Below are positions 44,641 through 57,717 of a stretch of 64,000 nt of DNA, in pieces. The stretch spans positions 682,001 through 746,000 of the forward strand of contig NC_089184.1 of the NCBI RefSeq assembly GCF_947507565.1. The letters run 5' to 3'. The stretch comes from Oscarella lobularis (lineage: Eukaryota > Porifera > Homoscleromorpha > Homosclerophorida > Oscarellidae). The notes under the pieces were generated by a model. The model did not search any database. It was not told the DNA's origin and saw nothing but the letters and a program-made list of their open reading frames with translations. The position numbers and the translations under genes are program-made. Each line of letters starts with the position of its first letter. Position 1 is the stretch's first letter.

Positions 44641-46140
44641 ATGTCTCGTCGGATGCTACATTTCGTTCTTCGTATGGGCAATCGCAAGTCGTCGATGGCA
44701 TTCTATCGCAATATTCTCGGAATGAAGGTCAGCTTCGAGCGATCCAGAGCGAAAGTGATGCGAAGACGATTCCTTTGTGGCAGGTGCTAAGACACGAAGA
44801 ATTCGAGGAAGGATGCAAGGCCTCCTGCAACGGGTAAGCCACACACAGGTTCATCTTCGAGGAAGAAAGCCAAACGGCGTCGCGTGCTCTTTTTCTCGTT
44901 CCTTAGCCCGTACGACGGGAAGTGGAGCAAAACGATGGTCGGCTACGGGAAGGAGGACGAAAACTTTGTCTTCGAATTGACGTACAATTACGGGAAGAAA
45001 AACTACGTCGCGGGAGACGATCTTGGAGTAAGGCAGAGAGCCTAAAGCAGTCTTCCAAAAATGCATTTCATTTGACTATTTTCTTATTAGCACATCTGCA
45101 TTCAGTCGCCTATACTTGTTCCCAATGCTAAGAAATTGAAATATCGCCTGCAAGATGTGATATGGAGCAGCTGAAAAATAATCTTGGTGCACTAAATGTT
45201 CTCACACTCAGGATGAAGACTCGGGCGCTCTCTTCTACGTTCGCGACCCGGAGCAGTATAGCTTTGCTTTCATAGATGAAAAAGAGCCAGAAGGCACAGG
45301 TAGAGTTGAATAATTTAGCAGAGGAATTTCGGGTTGTTTCATGTCGTGTAGAAAAAATCCGATACGTCATGTTGCTATGCAGTAATGTGGAGGAATCAGT
45401 TGGTATGTAGGACGTGCGTCCGAGCTCCACACGTCCTGATTTGTGCGGTTTTCAGACTACTGGACTAAACTGCTGGGAATGCAGGTCTTTGTGCGTGGCA
45501 AAAAAGAAGCCTTGCTTGGATATGACACCAGCCAAGTAGAGTGCATACATTGGATTTTCCTAAGTGCGTTTAGTTAAGACTGGTTCTTCAGTGCAAGTTG
45601 ATGCTGAAGAAAACTAAAAGAGGAACGCCTGTCTTTCATGGCGAGTCTTTTGGGAGAATTGCTATTGGCTGTCCTGCTTCAGAAGTGAGTTTTTTAGTGG
45701 TGCATTATTAATAAGTCTATGTGTTCATGGCTTTTAGCTGCCAGAAATTGAGTCTGCAATAAAGGCGGCTAATTATACTATACTGACTCCGTTGACTAGT
45801 CTGGATACGCCAGGAAAAGCGACGGTACAGGTCGTTATTCTTGCTGATCCTGTAAGGACTGCATTTGCCCGTGTGTTTGTATATTGATTACATTGTATTA
45901 GGATGGTCACGAGATTTGCTTTGTTGGTGATGAGGCCTTCAAGGAACTTTCGCAGGTGGACCCGAAAGCAGAAGAAGAGCTCGACAAGGTGCTGAAACGA
46001 GAAATTGTGCACAACTATTTTTTTCTAATATTTTTTTGCATTTCTAAAATAAGGCAATCAGTGAGGACAAGAGTGATGAGTGGTTCGCCCAAGACGAGGG
46101 CGTGAGGCCGAAAATGGTCTTTGCCCCAAACAAGCAGTAA
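44641..46140 (+). CDS. GLOD4: Glyoxalase domain-containing protein 4
   Basis: GLOD4 carries two vicinal-oxygen-chelate (glyoxalase/bleomycin-resistance) modules. Its substrate is uncertain and it is often mitochondrial. Short exons read [60 protein letters not shown], then [17 protein letters not shown] and, in the second module, [28 protein letters not shown] and the near-invariant [34 protein letters not shown]. It ends [14 protein letters not shown]...NKQ. An in-frame ATG at 44578 would add 21 residues. 44641 aligns with the family start. Confidence 0.95.
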
Positions 46141-46223
46141 AAAAATATAGTATTTATTGTGTTTCAGTGCACGTGCTCACGTGCACATATGAAATCCCCC
46201 CTCGTGATGTACTCGCGTTAGTG

Positions 46224-47448
46224 ATGGCGTCTCACTTCTCGTTGCCAGTCGTTTTGACGCAATTGAGACCCGGTCTGAACGTCGCCGACTACGAGCACGT
46301 TGGCATCGATCCTCGCTGCGGTCTCCTACTGTTTCTGCGCGCCGACGGCGACCTATTCGCCAGCAAATTGGAGTCTCCGACAGACGACGGCCATTTCGCG
46401 AAGAAAATCCTCTCCAAAGTCCGAAGGTAGAAAACCGAACGAACGTCTCGCTTGGATCGAATGCAAATGCAATAGATTCGCGCTTCTCGACGAGTCGGCG
46501 ACGTCGGAAAACGTAGAAAAATGCGTTCGCTTCGCCGTTCTCGCGCACGATCGTTCGCTCGCGCTGTGGGACCTCGACGCCGACGCCGCCGATCTCGAAG
46601 ACGCCGAATCGCTTCGCTGCGTTCAAAAAATCACATCGAAAGACATGAAATTTCAAATGAAACGAAAATACATCGGTAGAGATAAAAAAAACCTAAACTC
46701 ACTTATTGACATATATATACCTATATATAGAATCTCCATTTAAAACGATTGATATGATTGGATGTTTTCATTCGGGAACGAGCCTCCTCGTCGATTCGAA
46801 GATTGTCGCCGTTTTCTTTTTGTCGGCGTCGTCGAGCGTCCTAAAGGCGTGCGTTCGATTGGATCAACCTCTCACCTGGATCAACGACGCGTCGACGTCG
46901 ACGGCCGACGGAACGTCGCCGGTCGAAATTTGCTGTCGAGGCAGTTTGATGTTCGCCTTGACAAATGCCGGCATTGTCATCATGTATCACTTGGAGAGAA
47001 ACGCTCCCGTCGGAGTCTACAACGTGAAAGAGTATCTTGCTAAGGAAAAGGGTATTCTCTAGCAAAATAAAGACAGGGTACGTACCTATATTCTCTTTTA
47101 GGTGTATCCTTTCTTGAAGACGAGACGTTTCTGCGTCTTTCCGTCGATTTTTCTCTGACTCGTTTGGCCGTTTCGACGTCGCTCAATCGCGTCTATCTCA
47201 TTTCCATTGAAGAGTACTTTCGCGTCTATCCGACTCACCTCAACTCGTCCCTGTGGTCCGAAAGCGTCGACGATCGACGCTTCGACTACGTCGACGACGA
47301 CGAATGGAACGAAGACGACGACGATCAGATGACGAATTCGAAAATAATGGGCGACGTCTGGTTCCGCAGGGAAATGGAATCGATTCGCAAAGCGACGACG
47401 AATCTGTCGTCGACTGCCGTAATAAACATCGCGCGAGTCGAGCGCAAA

Positions 47449-47482
<34 letters not shown>

Positions 47483-50400
47483 GAATTCGAGACGTGTTGA
47501 AAAACTTATCGCGATCCACGCAGTCCAGGCAGTTGGATCGAGACTCCAACGAAACGTTTGCCGCGCTTTTTCGAGCAATTGCATTCGGATCTTCTTCGTC
47601 GAAGACGACGACGACTTCGTCCGACGTTCTCGACGATCGTCGTTCCGTCGTCGTCGCCTGGCACGTGGCCGCCGATTTTTCGGACGTCGAGACGGGTTTC
47701 GTCGTCGAGGAAGTCTTTCTCGACGCGACGGCGCTGATCGTTTTCGTCGCTCCGTTGTCGCGACGGCAGTTGTTCAAGGACGACGACGACGAATCGCTGT
47801 GCGGCTTTTTGTACGTTCGCGATTTCAAGTCGGATGGACCTGGAGTCAAGCACACGTGAGTTTTTTTAGAAAAGAAGACCTTGAACTATTGCTGATTCAT
47901 TGTATATACTAGATTTGGAGAGCCGACTGTTTTGGCGCAGATTCCTCTTCACAAGTCGCCTCTCTGCATCGTGAACAATCGCAGCGTCTCGGCTTGGGCT
48001 GTAGGCATCTCCCAAGAAGCTTTAGTCAACAAGGCACGGAAGACGTTCTGCTAATATTTTATACCTGTAACCTCTTTTTTTTCTTAGGTTATTTTGTTCA
48101 GTAACGCCAAGCTAGCCGAAACGCTGTGTCGTCTCAATCATTGGGATCGATACTCTCTGCCTTTGAACGCGCTGGAAAAAGCGCTCGGTCATCGGCAACT
48201 CGACACAATCGCATTCTTTCTCCACCAAGGCAAAGCCGGAGAATCCGAGCGTCGAAATATAGAAAATTCGTTTTTTTTTATCTTTTAGGTTGCAGGGAAT
48301 TGGCGTCGGGAGAACAGGCGTCTCGGGCGGCGAGAATCTTTCGCAATGCGCCGCAGCTTCCGCCGTTGGCTCCCGATCAGATGGAGGCGGCAATTCGGAT
48401 GCTGACGCGCGCCGTGGAGGAGAATCACTGGAAGCAGCATCAGAGTCAATTTCCCGAACAGTTGCTCAACGTCACGTTGCAGTTTCTTCGAAATCTCATG
48501 CAGGATCAGACGGCGGCGGGGGGAGACGCTTCGACTGCGGATGGAGAGGAGAGCAAAATTCCCCTCGACAAATTGGCCGAATATTTGGGGAAATTGAGAA
48601 AGTTCGTTCAGGATCGTTCCGTTTCGCCGACAGAACGAAGCGTTGTCAAGGAAAGAACGGATATGACGCAAAACTGGGACAACGGGGATGTCGACGTAAG
48701 CGCTGTGGACGAGATCATTAGTAGCGTCGTTTCAATTGACTCTGCTATTCAGATCGTCGTTCGAGACGGTTTTCTGAAGAATTCCTTGCCAGTCATTCAG
48801 GCTTGGCTGTTAGGGCAACGACGCGTGAGTTCCGCACGTTATTGGGTTGGCGTATGACGAAGGTTAGAATATTGACTAGGAGAAGGAAGTTTCTCTGGAC
48901 AGTTTGCTTGCTATTGGAATGAAACACGTTCTTCAAGCGTTGCTCGATTGGAATGTGTCCGTGGCAAAGAAGCTGCTCGAGGGAATGGTGCGTTGTTAAT
49001 CGAAAAATCGATTTTTTGATTAAAAAAGTTCTCATTTTTCTATAAGGGATGCAATGTTCTGGTCGAATTGGAGAGAATATGCTTCAGCACAATTTATACA
49101 CCTCTTCGAGATTTTCTGGTACGAATTTGATTCGATTTTTTGTTGTGGGACCGACGAGATTCTTTTGTTTGTTTTAGGCGCTTGAACTGCTTAAGAGCGA
49201 TTGCTTGTCGAGAGCCGATTCTGAGTTGATCGAATACATACGCATATTGGAACGGTTCTACACCGTTCAGGACTACGAAGTGGCGAGGAGTCTCATCGAA
49301 AAAAGAAAGGAGTCGTCGACGACAGGATTCTTCGTTCCCAAACTTTTTCCGCCTCTCCGATTCAAATTGAGCGAGTTGTTGTTAAAAGCGAGAGACATTT
49401 TGCCGTTTGCAGCCGAAGATCTCTTGAAAGTAAAGCGATTTGGGTGGTGAAAAAATGAACGAATTTTTTCGTTTTCCTAGTCGGTGAAATCTTCTCCCGA
49501 AGCTCCTTTTCAGGAATCGTACGGATATTCCCAACTCATGCTGTCGTGGTTCAAAAGTCTCGATCTCGAGAAGAGAGAATGCGTTCTTTTGGAACGATTT
49601 CAGCAAGATTCGTCGCACGAAAAAGGCACGCCATTACAGATAAACGATAATCCCACACCAAAAAATTTTTTCAACTAGAAATCGATCAATTTGTGAGCGT
49701 CGAATCGAAATGGGCCTACTATTTCGCTCGCGGCGATTGGAAGAGTCTCGTCGATCAGATAGGAGTCTCTCTGCCTTCGTTGGATCCGCATTCGGTCAGC
49801 GCGGGAGAGATAGCCGCCGCTCTGGCTCGCAATCTCGACGTCGACGACGACAACGACGCCAACGCGACTCGGATTCCGAGTTTGCCGTCGAGCGTGTGGA
49901 AAACGCTTCCGCTCTCGCCGAAATTCGTCGCCGAGCGCGTTCTCGACGAACTCGCCTGGTGCGCGACGATAGGCGAAATCGAGTCTTTCGATTTTATTTT
50001 TTTTTCGTTTTTTAGTCACGGGCAGTTTACCGGTGAAGAATTGGCGTCGTTTTCTCTTCTGCTGAGACGCACGGCTCGAGCGTTGACTTTGATTTCTCGC
50101 TATTGTCATCATCCTCTCGCTCTTCTGTCGAGCCAGCAGCAGGGCGGCGTTCCTCTTCTGCTCACTTTTCACCGAAACTTTCTCGCACTGTGCGTAGAAC
50201 AAAGGCTAGTGAACGTAATGTACGCCTACATGGATCACTACAGGTAAGTTTAATTCCTAATTAATTAATTAGTGAAGGAATTTCAAGGAAAATTTTTTAG
50301 ACTTGGATTGTCTTCTGACGAATTTAACGAATTGGCTGTACCTTTGACGTCTGAACCGTGGGTTGACGTCCTGACGAAATTTCGCTTAGTCACCTGCCAG

Positions 50401-53400
50401 CCCCTAAGTAAACAACCAACATTCACCGTATATATGCACTTCGTGACGACGAGCTCGTATATCTCGCAGATTGTCAATCCGTGTTGGATGCGAGCTTGGC
50501 GAACGCGCGACTCCTGTTCAACGGGGTGGAAAACGCGTGCGTTTCATTGATGCTCGAATTGGGCCGTCCTCTGATGGCCGTCGCCACCCTCATGTACGCA
50601 CCCGGAACCATCGAAGATGCCATGACCCCAGACGAACGAAAGGAATTGTGGTCTGTCGACGCCGACGTTCTGAAGCGCACTCTGGCGCCCTATCCGAAGC
50701 TGCTCGCCGCCGTTTTTCCCGTGCAACCGCCACTGCATAAATCGTCGGCTGAGAAACAAGACGTCACCCTTTATGATCTCCTTAAGGTAAAGACAACGGT
50801 TATGGAGATAAAAGATCTCACGTTTTCTTTCCTTTTTTTCCCCCCAAAGGGGGCTGTTCCGCTGAAGATTAATCAAATTTTTAAATGGCAATCTACCAAT
50901 AATCTCCGACACGATATCACTGTTCACGGTGAGAGAGAGATAAACGATTTTTTTTTATTTCGCGTAAGAGTACCGCGGTCTCTTAGATCCTCTCGCCGAT
51001 TTGCCTCACTTTTCCCACTCGTTTCTCGTAACGAAGTTCTCGCACGAAGAACGTTTGCCATTCACCTATTATTTGAGACACGGCAGACCGTCGTTTGCCT
51101 ACGCGACGTTCGTCAGCCATTATTTCACCGATGGAGTCGCCGGACAAAAGAGGTGCTTCATTTATTATATATTTTTCTATTGCTCCGTCAGTACCGTTGA
51201 TTCATCAAGGACCAAGGCGGCTGCGTCGAAGGCGAGCCGAATGGCTTTGAGGCATTTTGACCAGTTGTCCGTGACTGCCTCCTGCGTCGCTTTCGTGGAA
51301 ATGCTGGGCCGGGATAGCTGTCGACTTCGAGTCGACATCGAGGCGGCGATCAGGCTGCTGGAATGTTTGGATGGAAGGAGCTCGTCCGGCGACAACAGGG
51401 TCGTCGTAGGAACGGCAATCGAAGAGAAGGACAAAGAGAATGTGTACTCTAGCAGAGAGGCGATAGGTGAGCGAGATATTGTGGCGGCGATGTTTTCGTT
51501 GCGTCATCGCGTATTTTTAGTTCAAGATTTTTTGGCCGTTTTTGTGACCAACGACGTGTCCGTGGAAGATAGAATTGTGAAAAGATTGGAGACGGCAACG
51601 AGAATAAAAATCAAACAGGAAGGATTGGACAGGTAATAATCCATACCGATATGATGATGGCCGCGTACGTACGCCATATTATCGCGCAGGACCTCGCTCG
51701 CAGCGGCTGACGTTTGGAATCTAGTGTTGATCTACTGCAGACAACACTGTCGCGATTTGAGCACCGGATATCTGATTGAATGTGCGAAGGTGAACTCCTG
51801 GCTCGATTTCATTTGCCACGCCGAAGAACACCAATTCAAAATTCAACAAGTTAGAAACAAAGAAATTGTTCTCGCGGGAGGGATTAATCTTTTCGTAAAG
51901 GTTTTGTCGGTCATCAATGCCCATTTCACCAACGTCGATATTCAAGAACACGTTCGTCTTGCCTTGGAGAGAATCTCCAGTTCTCCAGAAATGCTGAGGA
52001 AAAAAACCGGCGGTAGCAGCACACCGAAAACGAAGCGAGGCAAGGCCGAAGGAGCGAAACGATCGAAGGAAAAAAAAGAAAAGGAAGCGTTCGCGCAGCC
52101 AGACGCCGATCCTCGCTCGCGATTTTACATGCGAATGGGGGTAAATTCAAAGCAAAAGAAGCACGGCAAAGAGCGTTCAACCGAACGAGAGGAGAAGAAG
52201 AAAGAAGTCCAAATCTCTCCCGTAGTCCAGCGAAAAGATCCGGCGTCTGAACCCACTTCGGATTTCGGTAAAGAAAAAAAAATGGAATTGGAGTTCGTTT
52301 TTCAAGTGATCCGTCCTGCAGAAGATGCTAGCGACTTCGATGGGGGACCCGTTCCCTTGGTAGCGAACGAGTTGCCCGAGAATCTCTTCGACGTTCTATT
52401 CGCTTGCGAGACGCATCCCGAGCCGTGGAGAGCGCTTCTCGCCCACGCCGTCGCTCTCAATCGACCCCTGTTGGCCATTCTAGCGTCCTGCTATCAGGTA
52501 GAAAAATTTCTCGTGGGAATGGGGAAAAGGGGGTTTGATTGTCTTCTTTCGTAGCAAAGCGTTGTGTTGGATTGCTTATACATTTGGCTTTGGACGACGT
52601 GCGGCGGAGGCGGCGGCGGTGAATCGTCAATTCAGTGGAGTCACCGGTCACTGGAGGATCTTTCTGATCTTTTGCTTGTCGCCGCTCGACGTCGTCCTAC
52701 CGTCGCTGCTGCTATGAAGTTAGCCTTCTTTTATTTTGATACGGTAAGGGCTGAGTTGCACTTTTGTGCGTGTGCGAGTCGTTTGATTGGCTGTTTGGAT
52801 TTTTTAGGAAAATATCTTGCTTTATTTTTTGAAATTTCACGAAGCGTTTGTGCTGAAAATGGACTTGCTTGCTAGCATAGAGTACCTAAAGGAATTCGTT
52901 ACTCGTCTCGACGAGGTTGAGTCGATATCATTTTTGATTTTTGCTCTAAATCGACGTGTTCTTCTAGTCCGTAGACGAATTGCCTGGATTGATTGGAAAT
53001 CGTCAATGGATCGAGATTATCTGTAATGAAATCGCCGAAATTATGCTTCAGAAATGCACCAGCAATTGGCAGCGAAATGGCCTGTTGCGAATTTTTTGCG
53101 ACAGCCAATTTGGGGAAAATTTCAATACAGTCGGTGAGAACAAAGGAGGGGATTGAACGATTTATTGCAATGTTATCGTCTTTAGTTACCGACTATTCCA
53201 AGTTGTATTCCGTATTTTTGATCATGGAAAAAGCCGAGCTCGACTTCGGAATTACCGAGGAAGACGAAGAGAAGAAACATTGGAGCGAGGCAGTGCTTAG
53301 CAGTCATCCGAAAGTACTCGAAAAGATGATTGAGCGACGCCAGTTTGATCTGGCACGCGATTATTCGGATGCTCTTGGTCTGGCGACAGATGAAATTGCT

Positions 53401-56318
53401 ATGAAAGAGGTCAGCTGTGCTCCCTGAAAAAAAAGAGTGGATCTTAGGTTGCAGCTGTTTTAGGTTTCCGTGGAGTTGGACGAATTTCGAAAATCCGAGA
53501 TGTGGGACTCGGTGAAAAGTCGTAGCGAGTTTTGGTTACGATGTCACACCAAATTAACGTCTCGAAGTTGCAGTGGTCAAGCGGGCAGAAACTTTTTCGA
53601 GGCAAGTTAGACGATAGTCGGACAAGATTCCTGTTTTTATTTTTTCTTTAGTCATTGGCCGATTCCGCTTATCATTTGACGACAATGGAACGAGTGCGAT
53701 TGTTCTCGTTGGCTCTGCACTGGCAGGAGAAATCGGGTCGCTCGCCGACGAGCGATGTTGAAAAGAAAATGTGGCTCGCAACGATAGACGCGTTTATTGA
53801 AGAGGTACTCTAAAGTCTTCTAATCAAAAACGTCTCCAAACGCGGAAGTGTCTCGTGTAGGGTAAAAACGCGGCGCTTCTCAGCAAAGAAAAACGCAGCT
53901 GGGTTAGCGAAAAAAATCGTGGCGATTTGCTTCGCGAAGGAGACACGAAATCGGTGCTGCTGAGCGAGGAAATGGAACGATGGTCGAATACTAATCTTCA
54001 AGAAGTAGACGGTGAAATCCTTCACGAGGTAACCATTATTTCTATTTGACGTACACCTTCAGTACACTTTTAATTTCTGTAGGAGAAGCGCGACGCTGTT
54101 GAGGACATCATCAATAATCTTTTGGATTGTCAGGAACTTTCCGACGCCTGTCGCCTATCTATCTACTTCGGTCAAAGCACCGCCGATCTCGAATATGTCA
54201 TTGTAATCGGGCGCCTGTAAATAGTTTCTACCCCGTCTTGTAGTTTCCCGTTTTTAGTCGTGTCTTCGTCTCGCATCGGGCCAAATGTCGTTCGCCGAGC
54301 TCGATCCGTCGGTTCGACATCTCTTATACAAAAAAATGCACGAAGGCGACAGCGTTTCTCCATCGACGTCCGCCGAGCCGAAAGCGAAGAGAGCGGCGGC
54401 GGCGTTGGAGCAGTGGACGCTCGGCTACGGCGAAGCCGGCGAGACGGTTGTTTTCTTGAAAACATTGACAAAGCTGTGCAATCACGGCAAACAGTGCTGC
54501 AATCGAGCAAAGATTTCATACGAAATCGCTCTGGTAAAAATCGAATTTTTCACTCTTTTTCATCGTCGTGTTTTTTTCAGTTGTTGCGTATGCCGTACGA
54601 AAGCGTCTTGAGTCAACATCCGTTTGACGTCCTTTCGCGACTCCTCAGCTCGGGCATGGTTCACAAGTATTCCAAAGCGAAGTCGTTTATCGACGTTTCC
54701 GGGCTCGATAAGGCGAACGTCGCCGGCTTTCTCGCCGACGGCATCGTCAAAGCGATGCAAGTGCACTACGGCGAAGGTGAGAGAGCTCACAAAGCGAAAG
54801 ATTAAAAAGTAGTCAACGTCTCGTCCGCAGGTTCGATGTCTCCGGGGAAGAGCGGTGTCATATATAATCCCGAGTCTTCGGCGGAGGAGTTTCAGAAGTT
54901 GGCGAGTCTCTGCAGCGATCAGTCGCTGCTCGGAAATCGGCTTTTGGAAGCGGCCGTCACGGTGGGAAACGCCAACAGTCCCCCAACCGTTTCGTGTGCG
55001 AAAAAGACTTATCGTCGCGATTTAGCTAAATTTTATAGTCGAATCTTTTTTTCTTTTACAGCATTGACTACGGAAGTCGAGCTGATGATTCTTTCGCACG
55101 ACTGTCACACGATTGCGTGCAATATGGAGGGCATATCGGCTGTTTTGAGACTGTCCCGAAAGAGAACTTCCGCCATCGCTTCGGCAGGGCAATACAAATT
55201 AATGATACGACTTCTCGACGGCATTGGCCGATACCGAGAGATGTCGTACGTTTTGGATCAGTTGAGAAGAGCGCACAAATTCGAGCTTCTACTAAGCAAA
55301 CGAAGCTTCAAGGTAACCGTCGCATTTCTATGTGGCAAACGCATAAAAACTTTTTTCAGCAAGAAAAGCTTAAACGAGCTCTTCTGGAATATCTGTGGCG
55401 TCCCGAAGATAGGGAGGATAAGGAACTGGTCGCTCATCATCTTCAGATGTTTAGAATGATGGCCATTCTCGATAAGCATCAGGCCGACAGTGATCTATCG
55501 GATCTACATGGAGTTCCCATGGGTAGACGAATATAAGCGTAGAATATCTTTCTTCGTGAATTTCTTGTCAACTTAGAATCGAGTATGAAGCAGCGTCTGT
55601 CGGCTATCGCTCGTCGTTATACGGATGCAGCTGACAAATTTGCCAAGGTGATTGGTTGATTGAAAAAATCTATTTCTAACAAATTGACCCATTTGTGCAA
55701 CGAAAGGAGGAATGCTTGCGAAATGCGCAACGGTGTCGAGCTAAGGCTCACTTGGTCTTGCTCCAGTCAAAATTGCTTTCAAGCGACATTAGAGTCATTA
55801 CGCTCTCCGATGCCGAAGTGAAAAAGCTACTCAATGAGCACAAGCACTTCCACGAGGTAAACATCTGCCAAAGATGCCAAAGGGGAATAATTAAAGACGC
55901 AAGCTGTTTTATTTTAGAGTCTTATTATTGCGCAGGGATATAGGATGACATCGTTGGCAACGTGGATCGAACCCGTCTATCATCAGGCGGTTTTGAATGG
56001 CAATCTAAACTATTTCCACGACTTCAATTGCACGTTTCCGTCCGCCAACATTTGCGGAGAAGTCGTCACAAAGTCAGAGAGAGAGAGAGCAAAGTTATTT
56101 TCAGAAGTTTTACTGTCTGTAAATATGTTAGGTATAAGCGTGACAGTCATCGATCGAGTTCTGCGTCGAAAAACATGCGGGCTTTTCTCGATGCCATTGA
56201 TAAAGTCCACTTGAAATACCGATTTGCAAAAGAGCTGAATTTTCACGATATGGTCGCCGCGTTGAACGCAGAAGAAGGAGACGAATTTTTGAGCGACGTT
56301 TTTAGTCTCGGAGATTAG
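46224..56318 (+). CDS. SPG11: Spatacsin (SPG11)
   Basis: Spatacsin forms a complex with spastizin and AP-5 at late endosomes/lysosomes and supports autophagic lysosome reformation. This 10-kb gene has dozens of short exons. The identification rests on the C-terminal spatacsin domain: LTTEVELMILSHDCHTIACN, YKLMIRLLDGIGRYREMSYV, QLRRAHKFELLLSKRSFKQE, KRALLEYLWRPED, NAQRCRAKAHLVLLQSKLL, TWIEPVYHQAVLNGNLNYFH and KYRFAKELNFHDMVAALNAE, ending LSDVFSLGD. The N-terminal part is beta-propeller-like (LNVADYEHVGIDPRCGLLLF). Inserts are species-specific: a poly-Ser run from a TCG repeat (47449-47481) and a Lys/Glu-rich stretch near 52010-52290. Start 46224 was chosen as the first ATG, 83 nt after the GLOD4 stop. 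Exon joins were not all traced. Confidence 0.88.
47449..47481 (+). repeat. (TCG)n coding microsatellite in SPG11
   Basis: About 11 TCG triplets encode a serine run. They give the strand-opposite reading of poly-Asp that looks like an open frame but is not a gene. Confidence 0.9.
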
Positions 56319-56379
56319 GCCATACATCCGGTATACGCGCATTCTTGAGTTATACGGGCGATCGTCTACAGCTAGCGTC

Positions 56380-57550
56380 ATGTCTTGGGGTTGGTGCACT
56401 GCCTAGCTTCCGCATATTCTTCTATCTCCTGTGCGTTAGATGAAGAGGATTTTAAACCACCCACTGACTTTGGGGCTCCTGCCGATCAGTGGGAAGGCGA
56501 AGACGCCGATTTGAACAACGTCAAGGTGAGTTGGACCTCGTGCGACGTTGCGACGTGGCGAAGCAATTGCACAGGACTCGTGGGACGTCAGCAGTGGCGA
56601 AGAGGAAGCGCAAGCCGAAGTCAAATCGGGTGAGGGACCCCTCGCGCGTTTTTAGGAAATAACAGTCTACGCTACAGAGAAAAAGACGAAACAGCAAAGG
56701 ATAGACGAGAAGAAGGAGAAGCGTCGACTCGAAGAGCTAAAAAAGGCGGAAAGCCAAAAAAAGGCGAGAGTTCTGTCACGTAGTCTTTTCTTAATTAAAA
56801 ATAATCAAATCTTTGTACTGTAGGAGGAGAGTAGACGGCTTACTGCCGAGGAAGAATTGGAGGAGAAGAGGCGGCACGAAGAGTAAGGAGATGAAATTGA
56901 AATTCCAGCACTGATAGTATCATCATCCTTTAGACTAGTAAGACAATCTGATTTGGAAATGGCTGAAGATCTCTTCGGTGAGCTAAATAACAGATATCTG
57001 ATGGCATAATTTTAGACTTTCTCTTTCAAGGTGGAGCTGCTGAGAAGGGCGAGAAGGAAAAACGGGTTCCTATTGAGTTGATGAATCCAACAGACGCGGA
57101 CGGATTTGATAAATTGCGGGAGGCAATAGTCGCAAAGATTCTACAATATGAAGTAGGAGGTGACTGCGAGTGATGGAAAATGTTTGTGAGTTTGGCTCTT
57201 AGAAAAGGTCCGACTTTTTGCCTTTTTTGCAACGACTTTGTCTTGACTGTTGCGAAGAGTGTAAGAACGCTTTGACCATTCCGTATACTGTAGGACGGTT
57301 CTGTTGCAGTGAATGTTGAAAGTATAAAGCAAATTGCGAGTTCCCTGAATGCCTTGGCGACGGAGAAGCAGCGGCAAGCAAAGGTGCAGCCAACACGGAC
57401 AGTGATACGAGAAATACATTTATGTTTTATTAATTATAGTCGCAGAAAACGAAAAAGAAAGGAAAGGCGTTGGTTTCCGGTAAAGCAGTGAGTAAACTGG
57501 ACATGGAACGCCATGACGATTACGTTGACGATTATGACGATTTTATGTAG
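56380..57550 (+). CDS. EIF3J: Translation initiation factor eIF3 subunit j
   Basis: eIF3j binds the 40S decoding site and regulates mRNA entry. Exon 1 is only ten coding bases (ATG TCT TGG G), spliced by GTTGGT...GCGTTAG to DEEDFKPPTDFGAPADQWEG. An acidic N-terminus, a Lys/Glu coiled helix (KKTKQQRIDEKKEKRRLEEL) and LVRQSDLEMAEDLFG follow, then VPIELMNPTDADGFDKLREA and YEKRSDFLPFLQRLCLDCCE. Next is LNVESIKQIASSLNALATEK. The C-terminal signature is DYVDDYDDFM, which matches the human ending. It starts 61 nt after the SPG11 stop. Confidence 0.95.
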
Positions 57551-57717
57551 TCAACTTTTCCATCTACAGTTGAAGCCCCTTTGCATTCAATGATATGACT
57601 GTGACTCGCACTTGACGCCGTCTTACGATAGCACTTTATTACTAGAAGAAACTGCCTCGTGATTCAATGACACAACACTAGCTAAAGTTTCAGGCTCGCT
57701 AACAGGTTATATTGTTA

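Noticed and set aside
47325-47855. Minus-strand frame with a poly-Asp run
   Set aside because: It is the complement of the serine-coding TCG repeat in SPG11.
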